Positions 37,218 through 46,887 are shown, counted from the stretch's first letter. The stretch: 64,000 nucleotides of DNA from Lewinellaceae bacterium (GCA_020636005.1 JACJYR010000001.1:878001-942000), one strand, 5' to 3'. The notes: generated from the sequence alone by a model not told the origin. Translations and numbers: made by a program.

Positions 37218-37383
37218 CCCCCTCTTTTTCCTTCTTCACTTGTTTTATTAACTGCAGATTTTTTGAATTAATTGACTGTTAAATGCTTGGCAGTCAGATG
37301 GGTAGCCTTTGCCTGTTCACTGCCTTGTCATTTAACGGTCACTTGGTTCGGCCTGCCTTAAATCTTTAAAAGAAAATTAAATC

Positions 37384-37917
37384 ATGAAAAATATCATTCA
37401 ATCAGGATTCCTTGTTTTACTGGCTTTTACCGTCACTTTCGTTGCCTGTGACAAAGACGACGACACCACTCCTGCAAACAACGACATGTACTCGCAGGAA
37501 GACCAAATGGGCCGTCCAGCCATCAATACGGTCTTCGTGGACGGCGCCGACAAAGACGTTTTCAACACAACAACCCCGTCCGAACAGTCTTCAAAATTCG
37601 CCGCCAAGTTCGAGACAAAACTGCTGGCCCTGAACAACGGCTATACCACCAACGCCCTTGGCATGGACGCCGCCACATTCACCGGGGCTTTGGCTACGGA
37701 TGTCCTTAACGTGGCTACCAGCGGCACCACCACCTTTTTCGATGGCACCAATGTACTGACCGGGCGGCGCCTCGACGACGACGTGATTTCCACTGAATTA
37801 TTGCTCATTTTCGGAGGTCCCGATGGCACCGCCAACCCCCAGCTCACGGACGACCATGTGGACGCCAACGACAAGGCATTCCTTACGACATTCCCATATT
37901 TAGCGATACCGCATTAA
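37384..37917 (+). CDS. DUF4331-type lipoprotein, C-terminal half as a separate gene
   Basis: 177 residues with a lipoprotein signal (LVLLAFTVTFVAC, Cys about 20) followed by an acidic DKDDD linker, which may direct surface exposure in Bacteroidota. QMGRPAINTVFVDGADKD, GRRLDDDVISTELLLIFGG and DDHVDANDKAFLTTFPYLA match the C-terminal part of DUF4331. With the preceding gene it would rebuild one full family member, so the pair looks like a gene fission in which the second half gained its own lipoprotein signal. Confidence 0.85.
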   Translation: MKNIIQSGFLVLLAFTVTFVACDKDDDTTPANNDMYSQEDQMGRPAINTVFVDGADKDVFNTTTPSEQSSKFAAKFETKLLALNNGYTTNALGMDAATFTGALATDVLNVATSGTTTFFDGTNVLTGRRLDDDVISTELLLIFGGPDGTANPQLTDDHVDANDKAFLTTFPYLAIPH

Positions 37918-38054
37918 ATGTTTTTTTGGCTAGAAGAACGCAGTGGGGCGGGGTTTTCCCTTCCCTGCTGTTTTTCTGCCATTTTTATCAGCCTGGCACC
38001 TGGCTACTTCCGCACACTTGAACCTACCTGTTTAGTTTCCAAAAAATATTGACA

Positions 38055-39359
38055 ATGCAAAAGCCCATCATAACATTAGCGCTGATTGCCGTCAGCGCAG
38101 CCTTTTTTTTGTTAAAACCTAAATCTGCCATCGTAAACCCTGCTGATTATGAGGCATTTATGGTGAAAAAACATATAGAAAATGCTCAAGCAGAATTGGC
38201 AGGCCAAATCAGTTTTTGGAAAAATAAACTGGAAGCCCAACCCACCAATTTCGTTTACCAGAAAAAGCTGGCTGGGCTGTATGCTGCTGATTTTAAACTT
38301 TCAGCCCAGGTTGAAAGCTTGCGCACGTCAGACAGTTTGTTGCAAAATATTAACCATCGCTTCCCGGGGCAGGTGGGCGTACTGCAATCACTCGCTGCCA
38401 ATGCCATTACCCGCCACGCATTTCGGGAAGCGGAAGCATACATGACCCAAGCCTGCAACACGGGCGAAAAGAAGTTTGCCAACTCCCTGATGCTCACGGA
38501 CGTACACCTGGAACGGGGCAACTTCTACGCAGCGAGTTCCCTGCTCAAAGATGTCGCTTCGACGAGCCATTTCGACTTCCTCATCCGGCAGGTGAAATTG
38601 CAGGATCAGCAGGGCGATTTGAAAAAAGCCATTGAAAGCATGGAGCAGGCAACAGCCCTGGCCAAATCTTCCGGTTCAAAATCTGTCGTCAACTGGGCGC
38701 TGTCGAACCTGGCCGATATGTACGGCCACGATGGCAGGGTTGAAAAATCTTACCAGACCTTTCTCGAAGCCCTATCTTACGAACCCGCCGATCTCCACTC
38801 GCTGAAAGGTATCGCATGGGTTGCGTTTTCGCACGATAAAAACACAGCAGAAGCCAAGCGGATACTTCATTTCCTGCAAACCATTCACCCCGTGCCCGAT
38901 TACGATTTATTGCTGTCAAAAATTGCCGCTTTTGAACAGGACGACAAGCAGGCAGCAGCCTACAGGGAATCATTTATCGCCAAGGCAAGTAACCCCGCAT
39001 ACGGCAATATGTACAAAAGTTACCTCTGCGAACTAAAAAGCGAACGCACAGAAAGTACCCCCGAAGCACTGGCTATCGCAAAAGCCGAAATAGCGGAACG
39101 TCCCCACCCAAAATCCTACTCGTTGCTGGCCTGGACTTCCTTTCAAAACGGCCAGGATCAGGAAGCATTGCGCATCCTGCAACAACACGTCATGGAACAG
39201 ACCGGAGAACCCGTAGCACTCTATCACACTGGCCTTATCCTCAAAGCAACAGGCCATGAAAAGGAGGCCCGGAAATTCCTCGAAGAAGCACTGCAAGCCT
39301 CGTTCGAACTGGGCCCTGTGCTGGCACACGACATCGAAGAAAACCTGGCCCAGCTTTGA
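38055..39359 (+). CDS. TPR-rich exported or membrane-anchored protein
   Basis: About 434 residues; ATG 38055 is preferred over a TTG two codons earlier. The N-terminus (MQKPIITLALIAVSAAFFLL) is a signal anchor. The rest is all-helical with several tetratricopeptide-like repeats, for example NWALSNLADMYGHDGRVEKS and PVALYHTGLILKATGHEKEA. It stands 140 bases after the DUF4331 pair; in this phylum DUF4331 and TPR genes commonly adjoin, suggesting shared function. Confidence 0.8.
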   Translation: MQKPIITLALIAVSAAFFLLKPKSAIVNPADYEAFMVKKHIENAQAELAGQISFWKNKLEAQPTNFVYQKKLAGLYAADFKLSAQVESLRTSDSLLQNINHRFPGQVGVLQSLAANAITRHAFREAEAYMTQACNTGEKKFANSLMLTDVHLERGNFYAASSLLKDVASTSHFDFLIRQVKLQDQQGDLKKAIESMEQATALAKSSGSKSVVNWALSNLADMYGHDGRVEKSYQTFLEALSYEPADLHSLKGIAWVAFSHDKNTAEAKRILHFLQTIHPVPDYDLLLSKIAAFEQDDKQAAAYRESFIAKASNPAYGNMYKSYLCELKSERTESTPEALAIAKAEIAERPHPKSYSLLAWTSFQNGQDQEALRILQQHVMEQTGEPVALYHTGLILKATGHEKEARKFLEEALQASFELGPVLAHDIEENLAQL

Positions 39360-39461
39360 GGATTGAAATTTTGAAATTGAGAAATTGAACGTCAGGTCAC
39401 TTTCTCAATTTCAATTGCCGCTGGGCATTTCCCATCATTTATTTTTTTAAAAACCCACTAC

Positions 39462-42400
39462 ATGAAAAATCTCATTTACCCATTCGTATTGACCATCGTT
39501 TTTTCCATTTTAAACAGCATTGTCGCACAAGCAAACGTGGTGAAAGTCGAAACGACTACCGATGGCCTGTTGGGCTCATTGCGCCTGGCAGTCGCCGCTG
39601 CCATGCCAGGAGACACCATCACGTTCGATACCGGGCTGGACGGTCTTCCCCTCCTGCTCGCCACGGGCGAAATTACCATTGACAAGGATTTGACCATTAT
39701 GGGAAATGGCAACGCCAACACCACCATCAGCGGCGGCGGCCTCGACCGTATTTTCACCATCGCCAACGGAGCAAATGTCTCGATCATGGACCTCACCCTG
39801 ACCAATGGGCAAACCAATGGCAGTGGTGGTGCCATCTTTGTGGACAATGCATCACTCACAGTAAACAACTGCACCATCAGTGGCTGCACAGCCAATGGCC
39901 CGGCTGCCAACCAGGGTGGCGGCGCCATTTATAATGTTGGCGGGATAGTGAATATCACTGGTTCTTTGATCACCGGCAACGAAGCCAACGGCGCAGCCGG
40001 CAGTGGCGGCGGCATCCTCAACGATGCGGGAGGTACCCTTTCAATCGTGAACAGCACCATCTCCCTGAACTCGGCTACCCGTGCGGGGGGCGGTATTGAA
40101 GACAATTCCGGGAACGCCACGATGGTCTCGCTCACCGATGTCAACCTCACCCTCAATACAACCGGCCCGAACCCCGGCAATGGAGGAGGTTTCCACATCA
40201 CCGGTGCAGGTAATGCTACTATCACCGGTGGAACGGTAACAGGCAACACCGCCGGCAGGGAAGGCGGCGGACTCTGGAACGGCAGCGGCACGATGATGGT
40301 CAGTGGGGCAACCATTGACGGCAACACAGCCAGCGGCGCAGCCCCTGACGATGGTGGCGGTGGCTTGTTCAACAACGGTGGTATGTTGACGATTGAAAAT
40401 AATACTATCATTACCAATAATTCCTGCGATGGCGCAGCGGGCAGCGGTGGCGGCATCTTCAATGCCACAGGGGGCACACTCACCGTGATGAACAGCGTCA
40501 TTGCCGGCAACACAGCTGCCCGGGCGGGCGGCGGTATCGAAGATGCTTCGGGCGCCGGCACCACCGTCACGCTCAGCAATGTCAACATTGACGGGAACAC
40601 CACGGCCATGTCCCCGGGCAACGGCGGAGGTGTCCACATTACCGGCGCTGGCGATTTAAAAATAACTGGTGGTACTGTCAATGGGAATACCGCCGCTGCA
40701 GAAGGCGGCGGATTATGGAATGGAAGCGGCACGATGACCGTCTCCGGCGTGACGATTGACGGGAACGTGGCCAGCGGCGGCGGTGCCGACCAGGGCGGCG
40801 GCGGCATCTATAACCTCAGCGGCACCCTCATCGTCCAGGACAGCACATTTATCACCAGCAACGCTTGCAATGGCGCAGCCGGCAGTGGTGGCGGCATCCT
40901 GAATGATGTGGGCGGCACCTTGACCATATCGAACAGCACTATTTCAGGCAACACCTCCATGCGGGCAGGTGGCGGCATCGAAGACAATTCCGGCCCCGGC
41001 ACGGCTATTACGCTTATCAATGTCAACATCGAAAGCAACAGTACTGCCACCTCGCCAGGCAACGGCGGCGGTGTCCACATCACCGGAGCCGGGGACATCA
41101 TGATCTCTGGCGGAACCATCAACTACAATACTGCTTCCGCCGAGGGTGGTGGATTGTGGAACGGCACCGGTTCGATGATCATCTCCGGCGCCACCATCGA
41201 AGGCAACGTGGCCAGCGGCGCCATGTCCGATCAGGGTGGCGGTGGCGTGTTTAATGCAGGTGGCACAATAACCATACAGGACAGCACTTTTATTGTCAAC
41301 AACTCTTGCGATGGTGCTTCCGGTAGTGGCGGCGGCATCCTCAACGATGCGGGCGGTACACTGACCGTGATGAACAGCACCATCTCCGGCAATGCGTCCT
41401 TCCGGGCAGGTGGCGGTATTGAAGACAATTCCGGGGCTGCCACAGCCGTAACAATCATTAATTCCTTCATCGGAGGCAACAACACCACTTTTTCACCCGG
41501 CAACGGCGGCGGCATCCATATCACGGGCGCTGGCAGCATGAATATCACCGGCGGCTCGGTGAGTGCCAACACAGCCCTGTCCGAAGGTGGCGGGCTTTGG
41601 AACGGCAGTGGTACGATGACCCTTTCCGGCGTAACGATTGATGGAAACCTGGCCTGCGGAGATGCTGCCGATCAAGGCGGTGGTGGTATCTACAACCTCA
41701 GCGGTACGCTGATAGTGAAAGACAGTACAATGGTTACCAACAATATCTGTGTAGGTACATCTGCAAGCGGGGGCGGCATCCTCAACGACATGGGCGGAAC
41801 AATGACCGTTTCAAACAGCACCATTTCCGGCAATGCATCCGTGCGGGCGGGCGGTGGCATCGAGGACAACTCCGGCGCCTCCACGACTGTCGTTTTGACC
41901 AACGTCGTTTTGGAAAACAATTCGACTGCCGGTGCGCCAGGCAATGGTGGCGGCGTCCATATCACCGGCGCTGGCAACATGACCCTGACCGGAGGCTTAG
42001 TTAGTGGCAATACGGCCACTGCCGAAGGCGGCGGTCTTTGGAACGGCTCAGGAACGATGACCATTTCCGGCGTCACCATTGCAGGCAATGTGGCCAGTGG
42101 GGCTGGGGCAGACCAGGGCGGAGGTGGAATTTACAACCTGAGCGGCACGCTTATTATTGAAGAAAACACACTGATTACGAACAACACAGCCAATGGCGCA
42201 GCTGGCAGCGGCGGAGGTATCCTGAACGATGTGGGCGGTACCCTGAACATTTCAAATAGTAGCATTTCAGGAAATACCTCTCTCCGGGCGGGCGGCGGCA
42301 TCGAAGACAATTCCGGCTCCGGTACGACCGTTGTTTTGACCAATGTCATTTTGGAAAATAACTCAACTGCCAGCGCACCTGGCAATGGCGGCGGCCTCCA

Positions 42401-43469
42401 CATCACCGGCGCAGGGGACATCCTGATCTCTGGTGGCTCGGTCACCGGCAACTTTGCAGCCCGTGAAGGCGGCGGCTTGTGGAACGGCACTGGCACGATG
42501 ACCATCACAGATGTTTCCATCGAAGCCAATACTGCCAGTGGCCCTGCCAGCGACGACGGCGGCGGCGGCGTGTTCAACAACGGCGGCACCGTCAACATTG
42601 TGACTTCTACCATTTTCAACAATATGGCCGATGGCATGGAAGGCAGCGGTGGCGGGATACTCAACCACGCCGGTGGCGAACTTGTCATTTCATACAGCAC
42701 CATTTCCGGCAACAGTGCCAACCTGGGTGGTGGTATTGGAAATAATGGAATGATGGCCATTCAGGGCGGTACCGTAACGAACAACATGGCAGGCGCCAAC
42801 GGAGGCGGTTTTGCGCAAATCAATTCTACCGATATGGCCATTTTCCAAAGCACCATTTTAGCAGGCAATAATGCAACAGGGCAAGGCCAGGATGTTTTCG
42901 TGGCGGGCGGCACGGCCACTTCCAACGGCTACAACCTCATCGGGCAGGGCGAAGCCAGTAATATCCCCGCTGCCGCTTCCGACATGGTAGGCAGTTCGGC
43001 GGCCCCCATCGACCCCAACCTGGCTGCCCTCGCCGACAACGGCGGCCCCACCATGACCCATGCCCTCCTCTGCCCCAGCCCTGCCATCAATGCCGGCGAC
43101 CCAGGCGACAACACCAGCGACCAGCGTGGGCTGGCGGTGTTTGGTGGCACCAGGGATATTGGTGCCTTCGAGTACCAGGATAATTGCAACGTGAACGCCA
43201 CCACCGCTGTGGCAGGCGACCTCAGCGGTAGCAGGGTTTATCCAAATCCGGCCACTGCGGGAATGGTAAAAGTGGACATCCCACAAAGTTTTGGAAACGA
43301 AGTGACGGTACGGTTACTGGAACTGGTTTCCGGCAAAGTATTGTACCAAATGCCGGCTGCCTCCGGCACCCTCCAAATAGATCTGGGGAACTTTGCTGCT
43401 GGCTCGTACATCGTCCAGGTAATGGCCGAAGGTTCTGTTGAGTCGCACAAACTGGTACTGACCCGGTAG
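39462..43469 (+). CDS. giant secreted beta-helix protein with 147-residue tandem repeats and T9SS domain
   Basis: 1335 residues. A signal peptide (about 1-24) is followed by a CSLREA-like region (TTTDGLLGSLRLAVAAAMPGD). Six tandem units of exactly 147 residues then form a right-handed parallel beta-helix, each with GGGILND, STISGN, GGGIEDNSG, GNGGGVHITGAG and EGGGLWNGSGTM blocks; a seventh unit is partial. A choice-of-anchor Q region (NGYNLIGQG to RDIGAFEYQ) and a type A T9SS sorting domain starting VYPNPATAG close the chain. It is exported by the T9SS and probably acts as an adhesin or surface polymer. A PorP/SprF gene follows. Confidence 0.92.
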   Translation: MKNLIYPFVLTIVFSILNSIVAQANVVKVETTTDGLLGSLRLAVAAAMPGDTITFDTGLDGLPLLLATGEITIDKDLTIMGNGNANTTISGGGLDRIFTIANGANVSIMDLTLTNGQTNGSGGAIFVDNASLTVNNCTISGCTANGPAANQGGGAIYNVGGIVNITGSLITGNEANGAAGSGGGILNDAGGTLSIVNSTISLNSATRAGGGIEDNSGNATMVSLTDVNLTLNTTGPNPGNGGGFHITGAGNATITGGTVTGNTAGREGGGLWNGSGTMMVSGATIDGNTASGAAPDDGGGGLFNNGGMLTIENNTIITNNSCDGAAGSGGGIFNATGGTLTVMNSVIAGNTAARAGGGIEDASGAGTTVTLSNVNIDGNTTAMSPGNGGGVHITGAGDLKITGGTVNGNTAAAEGGGLWNGSGTMTVSGVTIDGNVASGGGADQGGGGIYNLSGTLIVQDSTFITSNACNGAAGSGGGILNDVGGTLTISNSTISGNTSMRAGGGIEDNSGPGTAITLINVNIESNSTATSPGNGGGVHITGAGDIMISGGTINYNTASAEGGGLWNGTGSMIISGATIEGNVASGAMSDQGGGGVFNAGGTITIQDSTFIVNNSCDGASGSGGGILNDAGGTLTVMNSTISGNASFRAGGGIEDNSGAATAVTIINSFIGGNNTTFSPGNGGGIHITGAGSMNITGGSVSANTALSEGGGLWNGSGTMTLSGVTIDGNLACGDAADQGGGGIYNLSGTLIVKDSTMVTNNICVGTSASGGGILNDMGGTMTVSNSTISGNASVRAGGGIEDNSGASTTVVLTNVVLENNSTAGAPGNGGGVHITGAGNMTLTGGLVSGNTATAEGGGLWNGSGTMTISGVTIAGNVASGAGADQGGGGIYNLSGTLIIEENTLITNNTANGAAGSGGGILNDVGGTLNISNSSISGNTSLRAGGGIEDNSGSGTTVVLTNVILENNSTASAPGNGGGLHITGAGDILISGGSVTGNFAAREGGGLWNGTGTMTITDVSIEANTASGPASDDGGGGVFNNGGTVNIVTSTIFNNMADGMEGSGGGILNHAGGELVISYSTISGNSANLGGGIGNNGMMAIQGGTVTNNMAGANGGGFAQINSTDMAIFQSTILAGNNATGQGQDVFVAGGTATSNGYNLIGQGEASNIPAAASDMVGSSAAPIDPNLAALADNGGPTMTHALLCPSPAINAGDPGDNTSDQRGLAVFGGTRDIGAFEYQDNCNVNATTAVAGDLSGSRVYPNPATAGMVKVDIPQSFGNEVTVRLLELVSGKVLYQMPAASGTLQIDLGNFAAGSYIVQVMAEGSVESHKLVLTR
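39915..42760 (+). repeat. six in-frame 441-bp tandem repeats plus a partial seventh
   Basis: The codons for Gly-Gly-Ile of the GGGIED block begin at 40089, 40530, 40971, 41412, 41853 and 42294: five successive spacings of exactly 441 bases. The seventh equivalent (GGGIGNN) is at 42729, 435 bases on. Units differ at synonymous and some amino-acid sites but keep length exactly, so unit size is constrained by the beta-helix fold or by gene conversion. Confidence 0.95.
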
Positions 43470-43574
43470 TCAAGATTGGGAAATTGGGAAATTCAAAATG
43501 CCTCTCATTCCCTCATTCTCTCATACCCCTCCCCCAAGTAACTAACTAACAGGTTTTTTACTGTAATAGCTGGA

Positions 43575-43614
43575 AGCTCGTGCCGGTTCGCTGGTGCGGG
43601 CTTTTCATTTTTTG
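43575..43614 (+). terminator. intrinsic terminator
   Basis: Ten-pair stem AGCTCGTGCC / GGTGCGGGCT including wobble pairs, 8-base loop, then TTTCATTTTTT. It lies about 105 bases after the beta-helix gene. Confidence 0.75.
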
Positions 43615-43803
43615 GTGAAATGTATTTCCAGCAGGGCTTCATAAGCCGTTTTACCCCCTCCTCCGGGTCAGAATCGATGCATCCTTTTCCTTTGAAGCTG
43701 GCTTTTTTCAAAACGGCACAGTTTTCCCTTCCATCCTTACACGAATCCGGCATTGACAAGTCTCCACTGATATTCACCATCCCCCAGCAAAGATTTCCCT
43801 TGG

Positions 43804-44919
43804 ATGCACCTTCGAGGCTTTAAATATCCACCTAACCCATTTTATAAGATAACCCTCCACACATTTCACTTGGGAGGATTTGTTTTGTTATTCTTCCTTT
43901 TTGGCGGCCGCTCGCACCCGCTGATGGCGCAGCAGGAACCGCAGTTTACCCAATATATGTTCAATTCATTGGTGTACAACCCCGGTTATGCTGGCAGCAA
44001 AGGGTATCTTTCGGCGGTGGCCCTATACCGGGATCAATGGTTCGGTTGGGGCAATGGCGGCGGGTATGATGGCCGGCCGGTCACCCAAACGTTTTCCATC
44101 CATTCGCCTGTCAACAAGCGCATAGCATTGGGGGCAAACGTGGTACACGACCGCATCGGCGCTCACCGCAACACCCTGGCCAACCTGAACTATGCCTACC
44201 GGGTACCCTTTGGCAAGGGCACCCTTTCGCTGGGCCTGCTGGCCGGGGCAATGAACTGGCGGGCCAATTGGGATGAACTGAATTTCAAGGATCCCAGGGA
44301 GCTTGATTCAGCTTTTGACGGCCAAAACCCAAATGTATGGCTGCCGGATTTCGGGGCCGGCCTTTACTATTTCACGCCCGAATTTTACGTGGGCATCTCT
44401 GTTCCGCACCTCGTTCATTTTACCCTGCGGGATGTAAGCCCGGCTGAAAAGGAGTCCATCCGCAAATGGGCCAGCACGTACCGCCATTTCTACCTGACCG
44501 CAGGCGGCGCCGTGCCATTGGACAACGGAGCGATCATTTTCAAGCCTTCTGTTTTGATAAAAAGCGTAGGGTTCTTCAATGAATTTTTCAAACAGGGGAG
44601 CATTGTGCGGGAGATTGGCGCACCTACCTCTTTCGATTTGGATATGTCGTTGTTGTTCAGGGAAAAATTTTGGGTGGGGGTTTCTTTCCGCTCGGCCTTT
44701 GCAGCTTTTACAGAAAAAGCGACCAGCAACAAGCGCAGTTCCTATGACTCCTTCGACATCTGGACCACTTTCCTGCTAAAAAACGGGCTGCGCATTGGCC
44801 TGGCCTACGATTACCCACTTTCTGAAATCAAAACATACACCAGTGGCTCGTTCGAGCTGATGCTGGGCTACGACTTTTACAAGGAAGTGGAGAGGGTAAA
44901 TTCGCCCAGGTATTTTTGA
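43804..44919 (+). CDS. PorP/SprF-family type IX secretion membrane protein
   Basis: 371 residues. The N-terminal hydrophobic stretch (FHLGGFVLLFFLFGG) ending LMAQQ is a signal peptide, followed directly by the family signature EPQFTQYMFNSLVYNPGYAGSKG. Barrel strands follow, with FGAGLYYFTPEFYVGISVPH and the closing GSFELMLGYDFY. PorP/SprF proteins are outer membrane components that cooperate with the T9SS, often dedicated to a neighbouring large cargo. Here it follows the giant T9SS-exported protein, which fits that pairing. The exact start among upstream codons is uncertain. Confidence 0.9.
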   Translation: MHLRGFKYPPNPFYKITLHTFHLGGFVLLFFLFGGRSHPLMAQQEPQFTQYMFNSLVYNPGYAGSKGYLSAVALYRDQWFGWGNGGGYDGRPVTQTFSIHSPVNKRIALGANVVHDRIGAHRNTLANLNYAYRVPFGKGTLSLGLLAGAMNWRANWDELNFKDPRELDSAFDGQNPNVWLPDFGAGLYYFTPEFYVGISVPHLVHFTLRDVSPAEKESIRKWASTYRHFYLTAGGAVPLDNGAIIFKPSVLIKSVGFFNEFFKQGSIVREIGAPTSFDLDMSLLFREKFWVGVSFRSAFAAFTEKATSNKRSSYDSFDIWTTFLLKNGLRIGLAYDYPLSEIKTYTSGSFELMLGYDFYKEVERVNSPRYF

Positions 44920-44936
44920 ACAACCTGCAACCAGGT

Positions 44937-45446
44937 TTATTTTTCCATTAGATATTGTTCGTAGCCAAGCTTTTCCAGTTTTCCATACTTTTCTGCTACG
45001 CCATCTGCCAGTTGCTTTTTAAAAACCAGCACCCGATCCAGCAAGGCTGCATTGCTTGTTGCCATGATCTGGGCTGCCAATATGCCCGCATTTTTGGCGG
45101 CATTCAACGCCACGGTAGCCACCGGCACCCCGTTGGGCATCTGCAAAATAGACAGCACGGAATCCCAGCCGTCCATCGAATTGGAAGATTTGATGGGCAC
45201 CCCGATCACGGGCAATGGAGACAAGGAAGCCACCATGCCCGGCAGGTGGGCTGCCCCGCCCGCTCCCGCAATAATGGCCTTCACCCCCCGCCCGTGCGCA
45301 TTTTTGGCAAAATCGAACATCCGATCCGGCGTCCGGTGGGCCGACACGATGGTGAGTTCAAACGGGACGCCCAGTTCTTTCAGCACATCCGCTGCCTGCC
45401 GCATGATCGGGAGGTCGGAATCGCTGCCCATAATTATACTGATCAT
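44937..45446 (-). CDS. purE: 5-(carboxyamino)imidazole ribonucleotide mutase
   Basis: 169 residues. MGSDSDLPIMRQAADVL is the N-terminal nucleotide site, VSAHRTPDRM carries the catalytic His, and AGAGGAAHLPGMVAS and IGVPIKSSNSMDGWDS follow. It is class I PurE, moving the carboxyl group of N5-CAIR to give CAIR in purine synthesis. It lies 211 bases downstream of purK on the same strand, with a perfect 31-base palindrome between them. Confidence 0.97.
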   Translation of the reverse strand: MISIIMGSDSDLPIMRQAADVLKELGVPFELTIVSAHRTPDRMFDFAKNAHGRGVKAIIAGAGGAAHLPGMVASLSPLPVIGVPIKSSNSMDGWDSVLSILQMPNGVPVATVALNAAKNAGILAAQIMATSNAALLDRVLVFKKQLADGVAEKYGKLEKLGYEQYLMEK

Positions 45447-45524
45447 AATGGAGAATAAAGAATGGTAAATGATGCGAATAACTTGTTAAATTAATTGCCA
45501 CATTTTCAGTTGGTTGAAAAACGA

Positions 45525-45555
45525 GATCATGGTGATTTTCAAAATCACCATGATC
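45525..45555. repeat. 31-base perfect palindrome between purK and purE
   Basis: GATCATGGTGATTTT, a central C, then the exact reverse complement AAAATCACCATGATC. There is no strong T-run for either strand. It could be an RNA hairpin that separates or stabilises the purK and purE parts of the message, or an operator. Confidence 0.8.
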
Positions 45556-45657
45556 TAACCTCCTGAAAATCAACGAACTTAAAAAATGAACCCGTTATTC
45601 GCATAAATGGTGAATGGTAAATGGGCTTTCTGCCCGCTAAATCTGCATTTCACACAC

Positions 45658-46812
45658 TCAATACACTTTGGAAATAACTTTCAGGATTTCTTTTACGCTA
45701 CGGGCTTTTGCCCTTGCATTTTCAGGATCGGGATCGAGAATGGTCACGTGGCCCATTTTTCGGAAGGGCCTGGTCGTTGTTTTTCCATACAAGTGAACTT
45801 TGACGCCTTCCACAGAGAGGCATTCGTCCAGGCCGTCATATTCCACGGGGCCTGAATGGCCAGGCTCGCCCAGCAGGTTGACCATGACGGAAGCTGTTTT
45901 CATCTTCGTGCTGCCGAGCGGCAGGTTCAGGATGGAACGGAGGTGCTGCTCGAATTGGGAGGTGTAGCAACTGTCAATCGTATGGTGGCCGCTGTTGTGG
46001 GTACGGGGCGCTACTTCGTTGATGAGCAACTGGCCGTCCTTGGTCAGGAACATCTCCACTGCCAGCAGGCCGCAAAGGCCGAACGCTTCGATGGTGGCAA
46101 TGGCCAATTCCTTTGCTTCCCGTTGGATATTTTCGGGCAGGCCGGCTGGGCACACCAGGAATTCTACCAAATTGGCCACCGGGTTAAAATCCATTTCAAC
46201 AGCGGGAAAGGCAACCACCTCCCCCTGTTCGTTTCGGGCCACAATGACAGCTATTTCTTTTTGAAAATCCACCAGTTCCTCAGTGAGGGAAGCTTCTTCC
46301 ATCAGCAGCCCCATCTCCTTTTCAGAACGTATAACTGCCACACCGCGCCCGTCGTAGCCTGCTGTCCTCGATTTCTGGACAAATGGGAAGCGGAGCGCCC
46401 CGTTTTTCAATGCTGTGCGGATGGCATCGCCGTTTTCCCATAGCTGAAAAGGGGCGGTAGGAAGGAGTTTTTTTTTGTAAAAATCCTTTTGGAGGCCTTT
46501 ATCCTTGATAATGTTGAGGCCGGAAGGAGATGGATGGATTTTCAGCCCTTCCCGTTCCAATTGCAGCAGGGCTTCCGTGTTCACATGCTCAATCTCGATG
46601 GTCAGCACGTCCACCTGTTTTCCGAAGCGGTAAACATCGTCAAAGTCCTTGAAGCTGCCCTCGACAAAACGGGAACAGACCGGCCCAGCCGGAAAGTCTT
46701 TAGAAGCATCGAGTACCCAGGTTTCCACGTCCCAGTTGTGCGCCGCCAGTGCCAGCATCTTGCCCAACTGGCCCCCGCCAAGAATGCCAACTTTCGTGTT
46801 CGTAATATTCAT
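45658..46812 (-). CDS. purK: 5-(carboxyamino)imidazole ribonucleotide synthase
   Basis: About 384 residues from MNITNTKVGILGGGQLGKML; 7 earlier codons in frame lie across the promoter box. It is an ATP-grasp enzyme: FPFVQKSRTAGYDGRGVAVI is the ATP-binding part, LLAVEMFLTKDGQLLINEVAPRTHNSGH holds the metal-binding Glu/Asn residues. It carboxylates AIR with bicarbonate and ATP, feeding PurE. A TAnnTTTG box ends 4 bases before the ATG, and a structured RNA with terminator lies upstream. Confidence 0.97.
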   Translation of the reverse strand: MNITNTKVGILGGGQLGKMLALAAHNWDVETWVLDASKDFPAGPVCSRFVEGSFKDFDDVYRFGKQVDVLTIEIEHVNTEALLQLEREGLKIHPSPSGLNIIKDKGLQKDFYKKKLLPTAPFQLWENGDAIRTALKNGALRFPFVQKSRTAGYDGRGVAVIRSEKEMGLLMEEASLTEELVDFQKEIAVIVARNEQGEVVAFPAVEMDFNPVANLVEFLVCPAGLPENIQREAKELAIATIEAFGLCGLLAVEMFLTKDGQLLINEVAPRTHNSGHHTIDSCYTSQFEQHLRSILNLPLGSTKMKTASVMVNLLGEPGHSGPVEYDGLDECLSVEGVKVHLYGKTTTRPFRKMGHVTILDPDPENARAKARSVKEILKVISKVY

Positions 46813-46816
46813 GGCG

Positions 46817-46824
46817 CAAATGTA
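46817..46824 (-). promoter_or_regulatory. -7 box before purK
   Basis: TACATTTG on the minus strand, ending 4 bases before the purK ATG. No TTTG at the usual distance was seen. If used, purK mRNA is leaderless and independent of the terminator structure upstream. Confidence 0.5.
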
Positions 46825-46887
46825 GGGAGGCAACAGGTAGGAGGTATGGCGCAGGCGGAAAAAACTGTCCTGGAAGAAGTCTCAAAC

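Noticed and set aside
39929..42760. Long minus-strand frames (292, 209, 198 and 132 codons) with Pro/Ala-rich repeats
   Set aside because: They are mirror images of the Gly-rich tandem repeats of the giant beta-helix gene; composition and exact 441-bp register explain why they stay open.
44955..45458. 167-codon plus-strand frame opposite purE
   Set aside because: purE on the minus strand has all family motifs; this frame is its shadow.
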